A stretch of DNA of 64,000 nucleotides from Athripsodes cinereus (Eukaryota > Arthropoda > Insecta > Trichoptera > Leptoceridae): positions 26,554,299 to 26,618,298 of the forward strand of contig OX388329.1 in the NCBI GenBank assembly GCA_947579605.1. The letters run 5' to 3'. Below the pieces are notes generated by a model. It ran no database searches. It was not told the origin of the DNA and was given only the letters and a program-made list of their open reading frames with translations. The translations under genes and the position numbers were made by a program. Shown here one piece after another: positions 47,901-58,600 of the stretch (its first letter is position 1; each line of letters starts with the position of its first letter).

Positions 47901-48995
47901 TGCATTCCCCAAATCGCATTAAATAAAACTCTTCTCTCCCAGCCATTGTTAGAAATAAAACCAACTTTATCAAACAGAATTTTAAGTAGCATTCTGACTT
48001 TGAGATCCTTTATGAATATTTGCGATGAACGAAGTTTCTGTAATAATATCAAGTGCGTTCTGGACACAAACGGTGAAGCACATGTTATGAAGGCATGAGC
48101 ATCTCTTGCTATGCCTAATTCCCCGCTGGTAATTCTGTGAAGGTAGTTGCATTCCCCAAATCGCATTAAATAAAACTCTTCTCTACCAGCCATTGTTAGA
48201 AATAAAACCAACTTTATCAAACAGAATTTCAAGAAGCATTCTGACTTTGAGATCCTTTATGAATATTTGCGATGAACGAAGTTTCTGTTATAATATCAAG
48301 TGCGTTATGGACTCAAACGGTGAACCACATGTTATGAAGGCATGAGCATCTCTTGCTATGCCTAATTCCCTGCTGGTAATTCTGTGAAGGTAGTTGCATT
48401 CCCCAAGTCGCATTAAATAAAACTCCTCTCCCAGCTATTGTTAGAAATAAAACCAACTTTATCAAACAGAATTTTAAGTAGCATTCTGACTTTGAGATCC
48501 TTTATGAATATTTGCGATGAACGAAGTTTCTGTAATAATATCAAGTGCGTTCTGGACACAAACGGTGATGCACATGTAATGAAGGCATGAGCATCTCTTG
48601 CTATGCCTAATTCCCTGCTGGTAATTCTGTGAAGGTAGTTGCATTCCCCAAGTCGCATTAAATAAAACTCTTCTCTCCCAGCCATTGTTAGAACTAAAAC
48701 CAACTTTATCAAACAGAATTTTAAGTAGCATTCTGACTTTGAGACCCTTTATGAATATTTGCGATGAACGAAGTTTCTGTAATAATATCAAGTGCGTCAT
48801 GGACACAAACGGTGAACCACATGTTATGAAGGCATGAGCATCTTTTGCTATGCCTAATTCCCTGCTGGTAATTCTGTGAAGGTAGTTGCATTCCCCAAGT
48901 CGCATTAAATAAAACTCTTCTCTCCCAGCCATTGTTAGAAATAAAACCAACTTTATCAAACAGAATTTTAAGTAGCATTCTGACTTTTAGATCCT
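41902..48995. repeat. Satellite array, about 29 monomers of 244-247 bp
   Basis: The monomer contains GATCCTTTATGAATATTTGC, GATGAACGAAGTTTCTGTAA, GGACACAAACGGTGAAGCAC, GGTAATTCTGTGAAGGTAG, CTTCTCTCCCAGCCATTG and AACAGAATTTTAAGTAGC. Monomer starts step by 247, 244 or 246. The 244 form has AATTTCAAG in place of AATAATATCAAG. The left end is a partial unit, the last four units at the right are more diverged. Blocks of four monomers (982 bp) and six monomers (1,475 bp) are repeated without visible change. Minus-strand open frames of about 160 codons cross the units; they are a by-product of the repeat. Confidence 0.95.
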
Positions 48996-49009
48996 TTGCG
49001 TCACCGTGA

Positions 49010-49675
49010 CCATGATAGATCTATTGTGACATTCTTCTGTGTCATATCTCACTCTCAAGACCTAGATGTGTCATATAGCATACTATTTGTCTTGGTGTGA
49101 GAAGTCTCACTTTCTCAGAGTCCAGCAGTGGATCTCCGAGGATGTGGATAGGTCTTTTATTATCCTCTGAACAAAATCTGCAGACTGGGGTATCTGACAA
49201 TCCAATTTTCGTCATGTGTTTCCTTAGTTTGCAGTGTCCTGTCAAGGTCCTGGTTAGTATCCTTATTTGATTTTTATTAAGTTTTAGAACTTCTGCGGTG
49301 GATTTCCGCGAGTACCCTGTCATTAGTTTCTTCGCGTGTTTCAAACCTATGCTGTTGGAACAAATTTAATGGCTTTGATCCATGGCCCAACTTTTTAGGC
49401 TAAGCCTGATAGTGCTAGACGGTTATCCGCATATAGGCTCAGGACCTATTGGTAGTCTCTCAGCGCCAGTTCTAGCAAGTTCATCGGCAGCTTTGTTGCC
49501 CATGATTCCACAATGCCCCGGTACCCAAACCAGCCTTACCGCTTTTTTCTCGCCCAGGCAATTTAGAACCTGTATGCATTCAAAGGTTAGTTTGGATCTC
49601 ACCTCTACGAAACCTAGGGCATTAAGCGCCGCCTGACTATCTGAAAGGATATAGATCTTTTTGTTGTGGTTAATT
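49010..49675 (-). pseudogene. LINE RNase H and C-terminal fragment
   Basis: On the minus strand: KIYILSDSQAALNALGF (RNase H Asp), VRLVWVPGHCGIMGNKAAD and ELARTGAERLPIGPEP, then a frameshift, KLMTGYSRKSTAEVLKLNK and ILTRTLTGHCKLRKHM, and CRFCSEDNKRPIHIL (C-C-H motif) ending HLGLESEI. It belongs to the same clade as the LINE at 19,575 but is another family. The satellite array begins right at its 3' end. Confidence 0.78.
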
Positions 49676-49689
49676 TACATACTTACCTA

Positions 49690-49840
49690 TATAATTTATA
49701 CTTGCTTTTTGTCTCTACCATCATGGCATCTTCAACAAGTAGAGTAGCCAGTAGACTAACTAAATGTTATAAGTATACATGTCATCTTTTACATACCAAT
49801 AATAAAAAAGACATTGAAAATGGGTAGTATATTTATCGCT
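49690..49840 (-). repeat. Family R repeat, copy 9
   Basis: It contains CTACCATCATGGCATCTTC, GTAGAGTAGCCAGTAGACTA and GACATTGAAAATGGGTAGTA, the family words in reverse orientation, with moderate decay. Confidence 0.5.
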
Positions 49841-50194
49841 GTTTTAAAAAAATATATATAATATGATGCTAGTATGCAAATTATTTGAAATTTCTAAGAC
49901 TGATGTAATTATTAGGTATATAATATTTATATTTTTGAAGGAGCATGTAAATATTTAGCCAAAATTTAGTTTTATGTACATATATTACTTTTATATAATC
50001 TATTTGTATTACTATATTTCTTGGTTTGGATTCAATGGTGCACCGTACTTATTAATTACTTCTGATGACCGAACAACCCTATTAGGGCCATGGTCTCTGA
50101 AACAATAGATCTCATAACCTATCTATCTTGAGCTCTAGATTGCTAGTTGTCTTAAGCATTTAGCTTCTCTTGATTGATGTTACCTTTTACGTTA
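49841..50194. other. Intergenic, AT-rich
   Basis: I see nothing that I can name. Confidence 0.5.
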
Positions 50195-50334
50195 GCAGCG
50201 TCGACACAGCCGGATGAAAACGTCAATCTTCAACCCTTTTTGAGACGGGTAATGAAGGCATTCATTCGAATATTTCGAATGCTACGAAATGTCACCGAAT
50301 GATTGACATTTTGATCCAGCTGTGTGGACACTGC
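50195..50334. mobile_element. Short Tc1/mariner-type MITE, 140 bp
   Basis: The ends GCAGCGTCGACACAGCCGGA and GCAGTGTCCACACAGCTGGA (inverse) are flanked by TA on both sides. The centre has CATTCGAATATTTCGAATG, a perfect small hairpin. It has no coding capacity. Confidence 0.6.
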
Positions 50335-52052
50335 TATTTACATAAAAAGACATATCTGGGTTTTTGTAATAAACCGTATTAGAACTTTCACAGTAAGTTA
50401 AAAGCTTGTGTTGTGAAAGGGGAGCACCTCTTGTGCAAGATGCTAAAACTCTACCTCCAGGCTACTAACAAACTCATAATAATCTTTACCTTGATCTGCT
50501 TTATGGTCTTCAGCCTTCAGTTTAAAGGTGTACCTATGAGAAAAATCTTGCTTGCAATTTTTTATAGTTTATTATTTGCAATTATGAAATATTTTTTACT
50601 AACATTACTGAAGTACAAAGAAAATTAAATATTCTTTCAACTAAAGCATTTTTGTTATTAATTTTTTTCTTGCAATCATGTTGATTTTAGGTTTTTTGTG
50701 TGATACTTGGTGTATTTTAAAACTTTAATTAATTTTTACTATTTACCAATGATGTGTTTTTGTCATTTTCTCTTTTTAATGTTGTAAAAAATATAATTAT
50801 TTAGAATAAATATCAAACATTCTGGATATCGGATTTTTTCTTTTATTTTATTAAATCCTTACTGTTTTCTATACCTACTACATATTTGTCTCTTGGAACA
50901 ATCCACAAAATAATTCATAGGCATTTTGCTCGTACGATTTTGATAATTACATAATTGTGTCTCATAGAAAACATGCTACCAGTAGGAACATTAGAAGTAT
51001 ATGGGAGAAGGCGGAAAGCTGCTTCAAAAGTAAACAACAAGTGCCAAACATTTGTAATGAGTTAATTTTGTAGTGGCGAAAGGTCCTGGAGGTATTGGTA
51101 ATTGACAGAGCCAGTGGTCTCTGGAAAGGAACCTAAACGAAATCGCCCCCAGGATACAATTGTATAATTTTTATTTTTGGTGTTGGTGCGCAAATAGTAG
51201 AATTGCATAAGTTAAAAAAAGTGTTTCCTTCTACTACAGACTTTAAAATGAGAAAAGTCTTTTGACTTATTTGGTCATTATCAATCTCCCTTAAATTGAT
51301 AGATGTCTCTCTGGTGTAAGAACTATAATAAAAGAAATTGTTTTTAAAAATTATTTGATGTATAATTCTTGTACATGTATTACTATAATATTGAACAATC
51401 TATGAAGAATTAAAATTATCAATCCAGAAAGTTCTTCTGTCAGTTCTGATACTACGAGAAGCAGTACAACCTACATCACATCTTGTACAATATTACTGAA
51501 CACTATATTTTCTTGGGAAACGTAAATCCAGAGAGTTTGTCTGTTAGATCAACTACTAGGTTTTGATTTAAAACTAATGACAATGTCCAAAGTTCTCTCC
51601 TCCTATCATAGAAAATACTTGGAAAATAAATAAACTGATTCTCATACACACCTATGGAATGATAAATATGTGGACTGTCATGGACTTTCTGCAACCATTC
51701 ACCAGTAAATCATCTAACATCATCAGATAAATATGTAGTTAAATTAATCTTCCTCTACTTCTTAAAATGATATAATGAATAAAACACATAATCCATTTAT
51801 GCAATATTTATTTTTAATGTAGTTTCATTCTAACATCAATAATATTTAATTGAACAGCAGATAATTTGAAACATACTGACACATCCATAAACATTTTATT
51901 TTTAAGATGACAATGATTCCATTTAATATGTAATTACTATTATTATGCACATCCATTTTTTTTTTACTAAGTTTAAATAACATTTATGCTTTTGATTAGT
52001 CGCAATCACACTGTTCGGCAAACGCAGCAAACGAAAAGTTCTATTGTCTATC
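50335..52052. other. Intergenic, with one decayed MITE copy
   Basis: Bases 51,205-51,325 are a diverged copy of the foldback MITE at 17,109. Short minus-strand exon-like pieces (50,490-50,533 and near 51,503-51,660) have possible splice sites but no recognisable protein, so I do not call a gene. Confidence 0.4.
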
Positions 52053-52140
52053 TTTCTTCTCTTTCTCTTAATAGGAGAGAAATGAGAAGCAAAATAGTTC
52101 TTTTCCTTCTCTTTTTACCTATTAAGAGAAAGAGAAGAAA
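52053..52140. repeat. Inverted repeat with 23-bp arms
   Basis: TTTCTTCTCTTTCTCTTAAT followed by AGG (52,053-52,075) and its perfect inverse (52,118-52,140) flank 42 bases. Weaker pairing continues outward. It may be a small foldback element; arms are purine/pyrimidine-biased. Confidence 0.6.
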
Positions 52141-53149
52141 TGAAAGACAGAAGGGTTGACGATATTAATGCTATTTTTATTAAAACGGAATCGTAAAACA
52201 AAAATATATATCTTTGATAAACAATAATGAAGATTCATTTTCATCAGTAAGTAGATCAAAAATGAACATTGATTTAAAATAACCATTTATGTCGAATACA
52301 CGCACATTAGTATTGAGTAAGATGTGTGTACTCGGATTCAGAAGAAAGTTTTTAACCAAAGAAATATAAAAACATTGACAAAATGAAATATAAAGTGAAA
52401 TATTTTAACAAACGTACCTATATAAATATATTTTAAACTTAAATACAACATTCATTTACAATTATTTTAACAGTATAAGTATTTACGATAATTCTTTAAC
52501 ACTAGATACATAAATATATTAATTTAAAACTAAAATAATTACATACTAAGCATTTTAAGTCCTATTCGTAATAATTGTTTTTGCCAATTATATCAGTAAT
52601 AAATTATAACTTATCAACTGACAGTTTCACAAATCACTCGTTATGGGTGGATTGCCAGAAAAAAAACTTGTCAGTTCTTGGTGGAAGTTTATGATAATCA
52701 GCGGTGGTCTTAACGACAGGCTAACCAGGCAACTGCTCAGGGCTCCAGCTGAGAGAATGAAGGTGCTGACTTTTTTAAGTTTGAAACATATTTTTGAGAA
52801 TATTGTATTTATTTTTAACTGATATATCATCAGATTTAATAAGCCTCCCTATATTAGTCTGTATCTAGCATGAACCATGCAAATTTGTTTTCCCGGAGGC
52901 CAGCACACTTGACTCATGATTCACTTGGGTCATCACAAAAACTATGACAGCCACTGACCAAAAAAAATTAAGACTTCATCCCATATTTTATATCAAATCA
53001 TTACTGAACACATTTGAAAATTGTTTCATCTCCATAAATCTATGAATGTTGCTTGTTGTTTATTCAAAAAATTGAATTTCTAGAAACGCCTAAATAGATT
53101 GTATATGAATTCTGGATGTTTAAAATATTTATGTATTTTATAAAATGTT
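52141..53149. other. Intergenic, AT-rich
   Basis: I see nothing that I can name. Confidence 0.5.
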
Positions 53150-53315
53150 CTTAAATAATAAATACATTGTAATAATTAAAACGTATGTATATATATATAT
53201 ACATACGTTGCTGCAACTTAATTGAAGATAATTGGTGATATATTGTTTCAACGTTTGTATGATATTGATTGAATAAAGGAATATTTATTATTATTATTAT
53301 TATTATTATATTCAT
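53150..53315 (+). repeat. LINE 3' tail with (ATT)n
   Basis: TTGATTGAATAAAGGAATATT runs into (TTA)n at 53,283-53,311. The same end (ATTGATTGAATAAAGTGTTT plus ATT repeats) lies at 22,790-22,825 inside a hAT MITE. A short palindrome ACGTATGTATATATATATAT occurs at 53,181. Confidence 0.5.
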
Positions 53316-53559
53316 ATTTACTGCAGGTATATACAAAACAAAATAATTGAGTACATTGATTAGGCAAGATGACAAAGTATGTCTCAAATACAACATCATC
53401 ATTGTATATTCGTATAGATATTCATAACAGTCATATGAAATTTGTTAAATTTTGACATGCTCGATATGAAATAATCATTAAGTTATCATTTTTAAATTTG
53501 CGTTGAGTAACATAACTTAATTTTTTTAAATTATTCCTGAAGTAATTCTCTAGTTCACA

Positions 53560-53770
53560 CATCTCATGAAGCTTAGAATCTTGAGGTGTAGAGAGATATC
53601 GCTTCTACCCGGTGCCTACCTAGGGTTTTGATTTTTGCGAATACCACGGCATTGCAGTCTGTTAAGTGATGCCTAGTAGTATCGGCTTCTTCTTCACACA
53701 ATCCGCAGATGCCATCTTCTTTAGGTCCCAGTTTGCATAAGAAATAATAGTAATAATTTAACTCTTTCAT
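53560..53770 (-). mobile_element. Non-LTR retrotransposon 3' end (family J)
   Basis: On the minus strand: KLGPKEDGICGLCEEEADTT, RHHLTDCNAVVFAKIKTLG, RHRVEAISL. The C-C-H-C motif is intact. The rest of the element is missing. Confidence 0.7.
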
Positions 53771-53780
53771 TATGGCTCTG

Positions 53781-53991
53781 CAGGGCTACTCTTGACAAAA
53801 CTAAACACGATCTTAATCTAGTCTTGATCTTGATCATACGACGCACGAAGTGACTATTGCCCAAAAATACACGCAAACCGATCGCGCGTTAGCGGTAGTG
53901 CGGTGTTTTTGACCATAGTCCTTTCGTGCGTCGTATGATCAAGATCAAGGCTAGATTAAGATCGTGTTTAGTTTTGTCAAGAGTAACCCTG
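53781..53991. mobile_element. Foldback MITE, 211 bp, about 76-bp arms
   Basis: The left arm starts CAGGGCTACTCTTGACAAAA and the right arm is its inverse with only about four differences over 76 bases. The loop is GC-rich (CCGATCGCGCGTTAGCGG). No clear 8-bp duplication is seen, so a hAT origin is only suggested by the CAGGG ends. Confidence 0.7.
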
Positions 53992-55646
53992 CTGTTGTAT
54001 GTGAACTGTACCACTGAAACGGCATACTTTGCATCACATCTTATACAACACAATAGATTAAAATTGGAATTGTATAAAAACAGGAATAAAAGGTTTGAAC
54101 AATGATTTTATCGTCCGCAGTAAATGATTCCTTTCGAACAAGATCTAATTTTTCAATATCAATCATGCAATGACAAACAATATTAGTATTAAATACATTT
54201 TTTTTATATATTTCTTCTAAATTCATTTCATTTTACAATACTCAATATACATTATTTTATATTTATTTATTTAAATAGAAAATGCAAGACACACCCATTG
54301 GTCAAGTAATTATCAAACATTCCAATCTTAATATCTAATTCTCACTTGAATCCCTGCATCCTCTTTCATAGATTCATTTTACAGTTAAAGTTAATCCTCT
54401 TATTAAATTCTCAATTTAATCGCAAAAAAAATATCTGTTTTTCACTTTTTTTTAATATGTTATATCTATCAATCTGTACCATCACGGCGCCACCCACAAA
54501 TAGGGTAGGTACCTAGTGAATTAACTGCACGTAACGAATGTATAAGTTATTAAGGAAAAAAAATCACATGACCGGCATTGTAAGCATTTTCGCCTATGAA
54601 ATTATTTTTTGTCTTCCTTTAATAAATCAATATGAAATTTCAGAATACTTTATAAGACATTTCAACTTGTCGAGTTGAGGAACTGGACCGCGATATAAAC
54701 AAGATAAAATTCTGTCTAAAAAATATGATCCGTTAACTGTTTGTCTTCGTAGTATAAAAAAATAGATATATGTATTCTAAAAAACTCTAATTGACTGATT
54801 TCGAACAAAAATAGGCTTTGATTTTATCTATTATAAAATAAAACTGAAGAACTTCATTTAGCAAAATATACACATTTTATAAAATTATAATTATTTATAA
54901 CAAAAAGTTATATAATAAATACCTATATTAATTTATAATTTTAAATGTACCTACTCATATCAATAATTAAAATTTCCTTATTGAATAAACACAGTCATTA
55001 GTTAAACATTAATTAAATATATTACATTTTGAAACATCAATAATAATTCTTTTTTTATATAAGTATCTTACTTTTAACAATACACATTACCACCAGAACA
55101 TGTTAAGAAGTATGTTAAATTTTTAATTGATGATTTAACAGAAATTTCACAAAAATTGTAAAAATAAAATTATATTCCAGATTTACATACTCATAATTAA
55201 AAAAAAAAAAAACACTCCACGTATTCAATAAAATTCAATCTATCCTATCACAGCTTTTTGACATTAAAATGTAAAGGAGAGATAGGGTAAACCTCAAAGA
55301 TACCGACCATCTGTAATGGACTTATATTACTATTGTCATCAAATTTTGATAATAACAAAAACAACCTCTCTCTCTCTTTCTTCAGTCATTTCCCCAATTC
55401 TGGAAGCCGAGATCTCGGGATAGCCCCTCATGGACAAACCTGCACCATTCTCCTTTGTTCTCAGCTAAGTGTGCTACATTATTAATTAATGGTGTTACAG
55501 TCTGTTTGGTTTTATTAGTCCAATATGTCATTATTGTACCTCTGGGTCTTGGAACTGGCGTGGTTCCTGTCATGATCAGCTTTAACATTTTTTTTTCCGA
55601 AAGTGACAATAATACCGAAAGCCCTGGAAGGGATCACCAATGGTTA
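53992..55646. other. Intergenic, with family R copy
   Basis: A family R copy in reverse orientation lies at 54,475-54,600 (ACCATCACGGCGCCACCCAC, TAACTGCACGTAACGAATG). The rest is AT-rich and without recognised features. Confidence 0.45.
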
Positions 55647-58600
55647 TTACATCAGCTTTATTTCCACATTTTGGTGTAAAATGGTTGAAACAGGTTGAAG
55701 TTTGCTGAATAAAGAAAACAAAATCAATTGAGTAAAGGTCATAATAAGAGTCACCCAAGTGAAGTATGAGAACTACTAAGACTGGTGGAGATTAAATTGA
55801 GTTGAGATACGTCCACACTTTCACCTTCTTAACATATTACAGTGGTAATAACAATTTATTTAAAGCCACAACAATAATTATATACTAAATATATTTCTGT
55901 ACATCGGAGGGAAATAAAACTATGTCAAATTTTGGTCAAAGTACCTAACCTAAAAACTGTTTTTAAGTCTTTATTTGCTCTTTCCTATAGTATATTCATC
56001 GCAATTTTAACTGAATATTGTTTAAGATTTTTAAAATAATAGCAATAACGCACAATCCTACTTATTTTTTTTGTTGTTAATGAACAACGTGCGAGAATCC
56101 CAATGTAATAAAGTTGAAAAAATGTTAACCAGTCATAATGAAAAATTATAACCATGACATTGTTTTGTTTAGCTCCGACATACAGATTTCTTATTTATAA
56201 TTATACCAAAAGCTGTAAATTATAAAATATTGACATAGAAAATATGGCAATTATTGTACATCTTTACAATACAGCATATCTAAATGATGACATTTTTATA
56301 TATTCAATGGTTTTATGAATAATGCATAATTTAAGTATAGGTATATAACATTTATTCCCGTTGAGTCTCCGGTTAAGAATAGGTGTCCCGCTCTGTTCCC
56401 TAAGTTTTCCAGTGTCTTGTAAAAGGAAGATGTTCATAAATCCTCATGTATACGACAATTTACATTTACAATTCAGCGATGAAGCATGCCACCCACCCTG
56501 AATATCTTATTTTATTGGCATGAAGAGGATGAGCTTGCAGTTGGTGCGCTGACTTCCCTACTTGTTGGATATTATGTATGTTGTGATGGCATAGTAGTAG
56601 TACAAGTAATGGTATATAACTTTAATGAATAATAAGTATTAATAGTTTTTTTTTCTTAGAAACCTATATAAGTAGGTAATTATTATATAATTATCTAAGC
56701 TTGATGATTTCATGATGAAAATGATGCATGTTGAATGTGTTGTTTAAACTCTTGTTCTGAAAAATAAAACAAATAAATAACACCTATCTAGAACAATAAT
56801 TTTAATTTGCAAAGGCATAATGAAAATCTAACAAAGACAATATTAGTCGGAAGTTATCACATTTTAGCGATCAACTCGCCCTCTGTACATTGAATTGTAT
56901 AACTGATATTTTTATGATACTTTGTTATAATTTGAACTATTGCAACCAATGTACAGTAAAGAATAAAATAAATATCAAGCTGAGATTAATTATGAGTAAA
57001 AATCACAAAAAGTTCCTATACATTATTTTGACCAATAATGTGACACATGTCAATTAGTCTAAGTTCATGTGCTCAATATGTCACAGTTCCCAGAAAAGAA
57101 ATTTATAAAGCAGATCTTTTATAACAGAGCCCGTACTGCAAGATTCCATGCTTGGAACCTAAAACATTATGTGTAGCAAAATAGATGTCAAAACAAAACA
57201 GTATAATGAGCTGTTACTTAAACTTTCAGTTGTTTTTAGTGATCTTTTGTCTCAATGTAGAAATACAAATTTTAACTAATTATATATGCGCCCATGTATT
57301 GCAATAAAACATATTTTTTTTTATTTTTGGTTGTATTTGGTAGGAGACGGTCCATACCAAAGATAAGATATAAATAAAAAATTATAATAAAAAAGTAATC
57401 TTATTAAAAATTATAAAAAATAAATAAAAACATACTTTTGGTTGAACGTAAAATAAGAATCACAAGGTACTTCTGTAAAGAAAAATAAAAAAACAAATAA
57501 ACATAAAAATATAATAAAACAACAAAAATCTGATAGACTGATAAGTATTACGAGTACCTACTGCAAAAATATTTGAAACAAGTTTGTTCATTCTGAAACT
57601 TAAAAATATAAATAAAAACAGTATTTACTTTGGCAATGAATAACACTAACTCAAAATCAATTACAATTATAGTCAAATAAAACATTGTTTTAATGTTTAA
57701 AGTGTAATTTTGTAATTAAAAATATTAAAACATTATTTTTTTTTTATATTTGGCTATGATTTTATTCCTTGATATTGGTGATGCACCCAAATAAGAATAA
57801 TTTTCACCTAATACAATATGTCGAATAGAAAAGCAACGAAAAGAGAAGAAAGGTGTATGGTATTATGACATATTATTTAATTTAAAAACAAAAATGTCTG
57901 TGATATGTCAGACTTAATTAAAATGAAATTCTTTTGAACAGAAGTCAATACACATCTGTGAACATCATCGGTAAACCAAGCAAATAATTATGTTTAGGGG
58001 ATATTGTAAACCTCACAAGAGAAAAATATCACATTGATCTTGGTTGTGATGTTGATTTTAATGTAATTACAAAGATTGTTTTATAAGAATACTTACTCGG
58101 GAGCCGATGTTTCGCATACAGGTATTTCAACAGGTTTTTTTCTACAGGATTGGGTACAGCAAGCCCACCAATGTTTTTTCTCCTCCCTGAAAAAGATGAA
58201 GAATAAAGAAACACAATCAACAAATTAGGCAAATTTAATCTCAAAATCATAACAGATTTTCTAATGAACCCTGGAAGCCTATCAAGCTCTTATGGAAAAT
58301 GGGATTAAAAATGACCAGCAGTTTTTGCGAAGAGGAAGCCAAAATTCTTTGACATCTCTTAGTAGAGTGTAATGCAGTAGGATTCATAATAAACAAGGCA
58401 CAAGGAAAATGTAAAAAAAATGGTGAAATCTTTCCCCACTTTAGATCTCTTTGTAATCCCAAACTTTGTAGTACGTTTGGTATTGGTAAGAACTTTTAAA
58501 CTGAACAACATCCGACAGTCTATATAGAAAAAGTAGTTCAAGATTATTTTTATTTATTAGTATTTTTTTCTACCAACTTTTATCATCATAGTGCCTCCCA

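Noticed and set aside
42000..48990. The satellite as a CRISPR-like or coding gene family
   Set aside because: Monomers are contiguous without unique spacers, and the frame shifts every unit; it is a tandem satellite.
50490..50533. 44-nt minus-strand exon-like piece (YTFKLKAEDHKADQ) with good splice sites
   Set aside because: Too short to stand alone; no flanking exons in phase were found.
51503..51694. 63-codon minus-strand frame with FIYFPSIFYDRRRELW
   Set aside because: It looks somewhat coding-like, but no donor site, no partner exon and no known family could be found.
55382..55609. 75-codon minus-strand frame (TTPVPRPRGTIMTYW)
   Set aside because: It overlaps exon C of the candidate gene in another frame and has no acceptor of its own with a pyrimidine tract.
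58029..58250. Alternative frame RRKNIGGLAVPNPVEKN in exon B
   Set aside because: Open but out of phase with the only open frame of exon A, so the Cys-rich frame is preferred.
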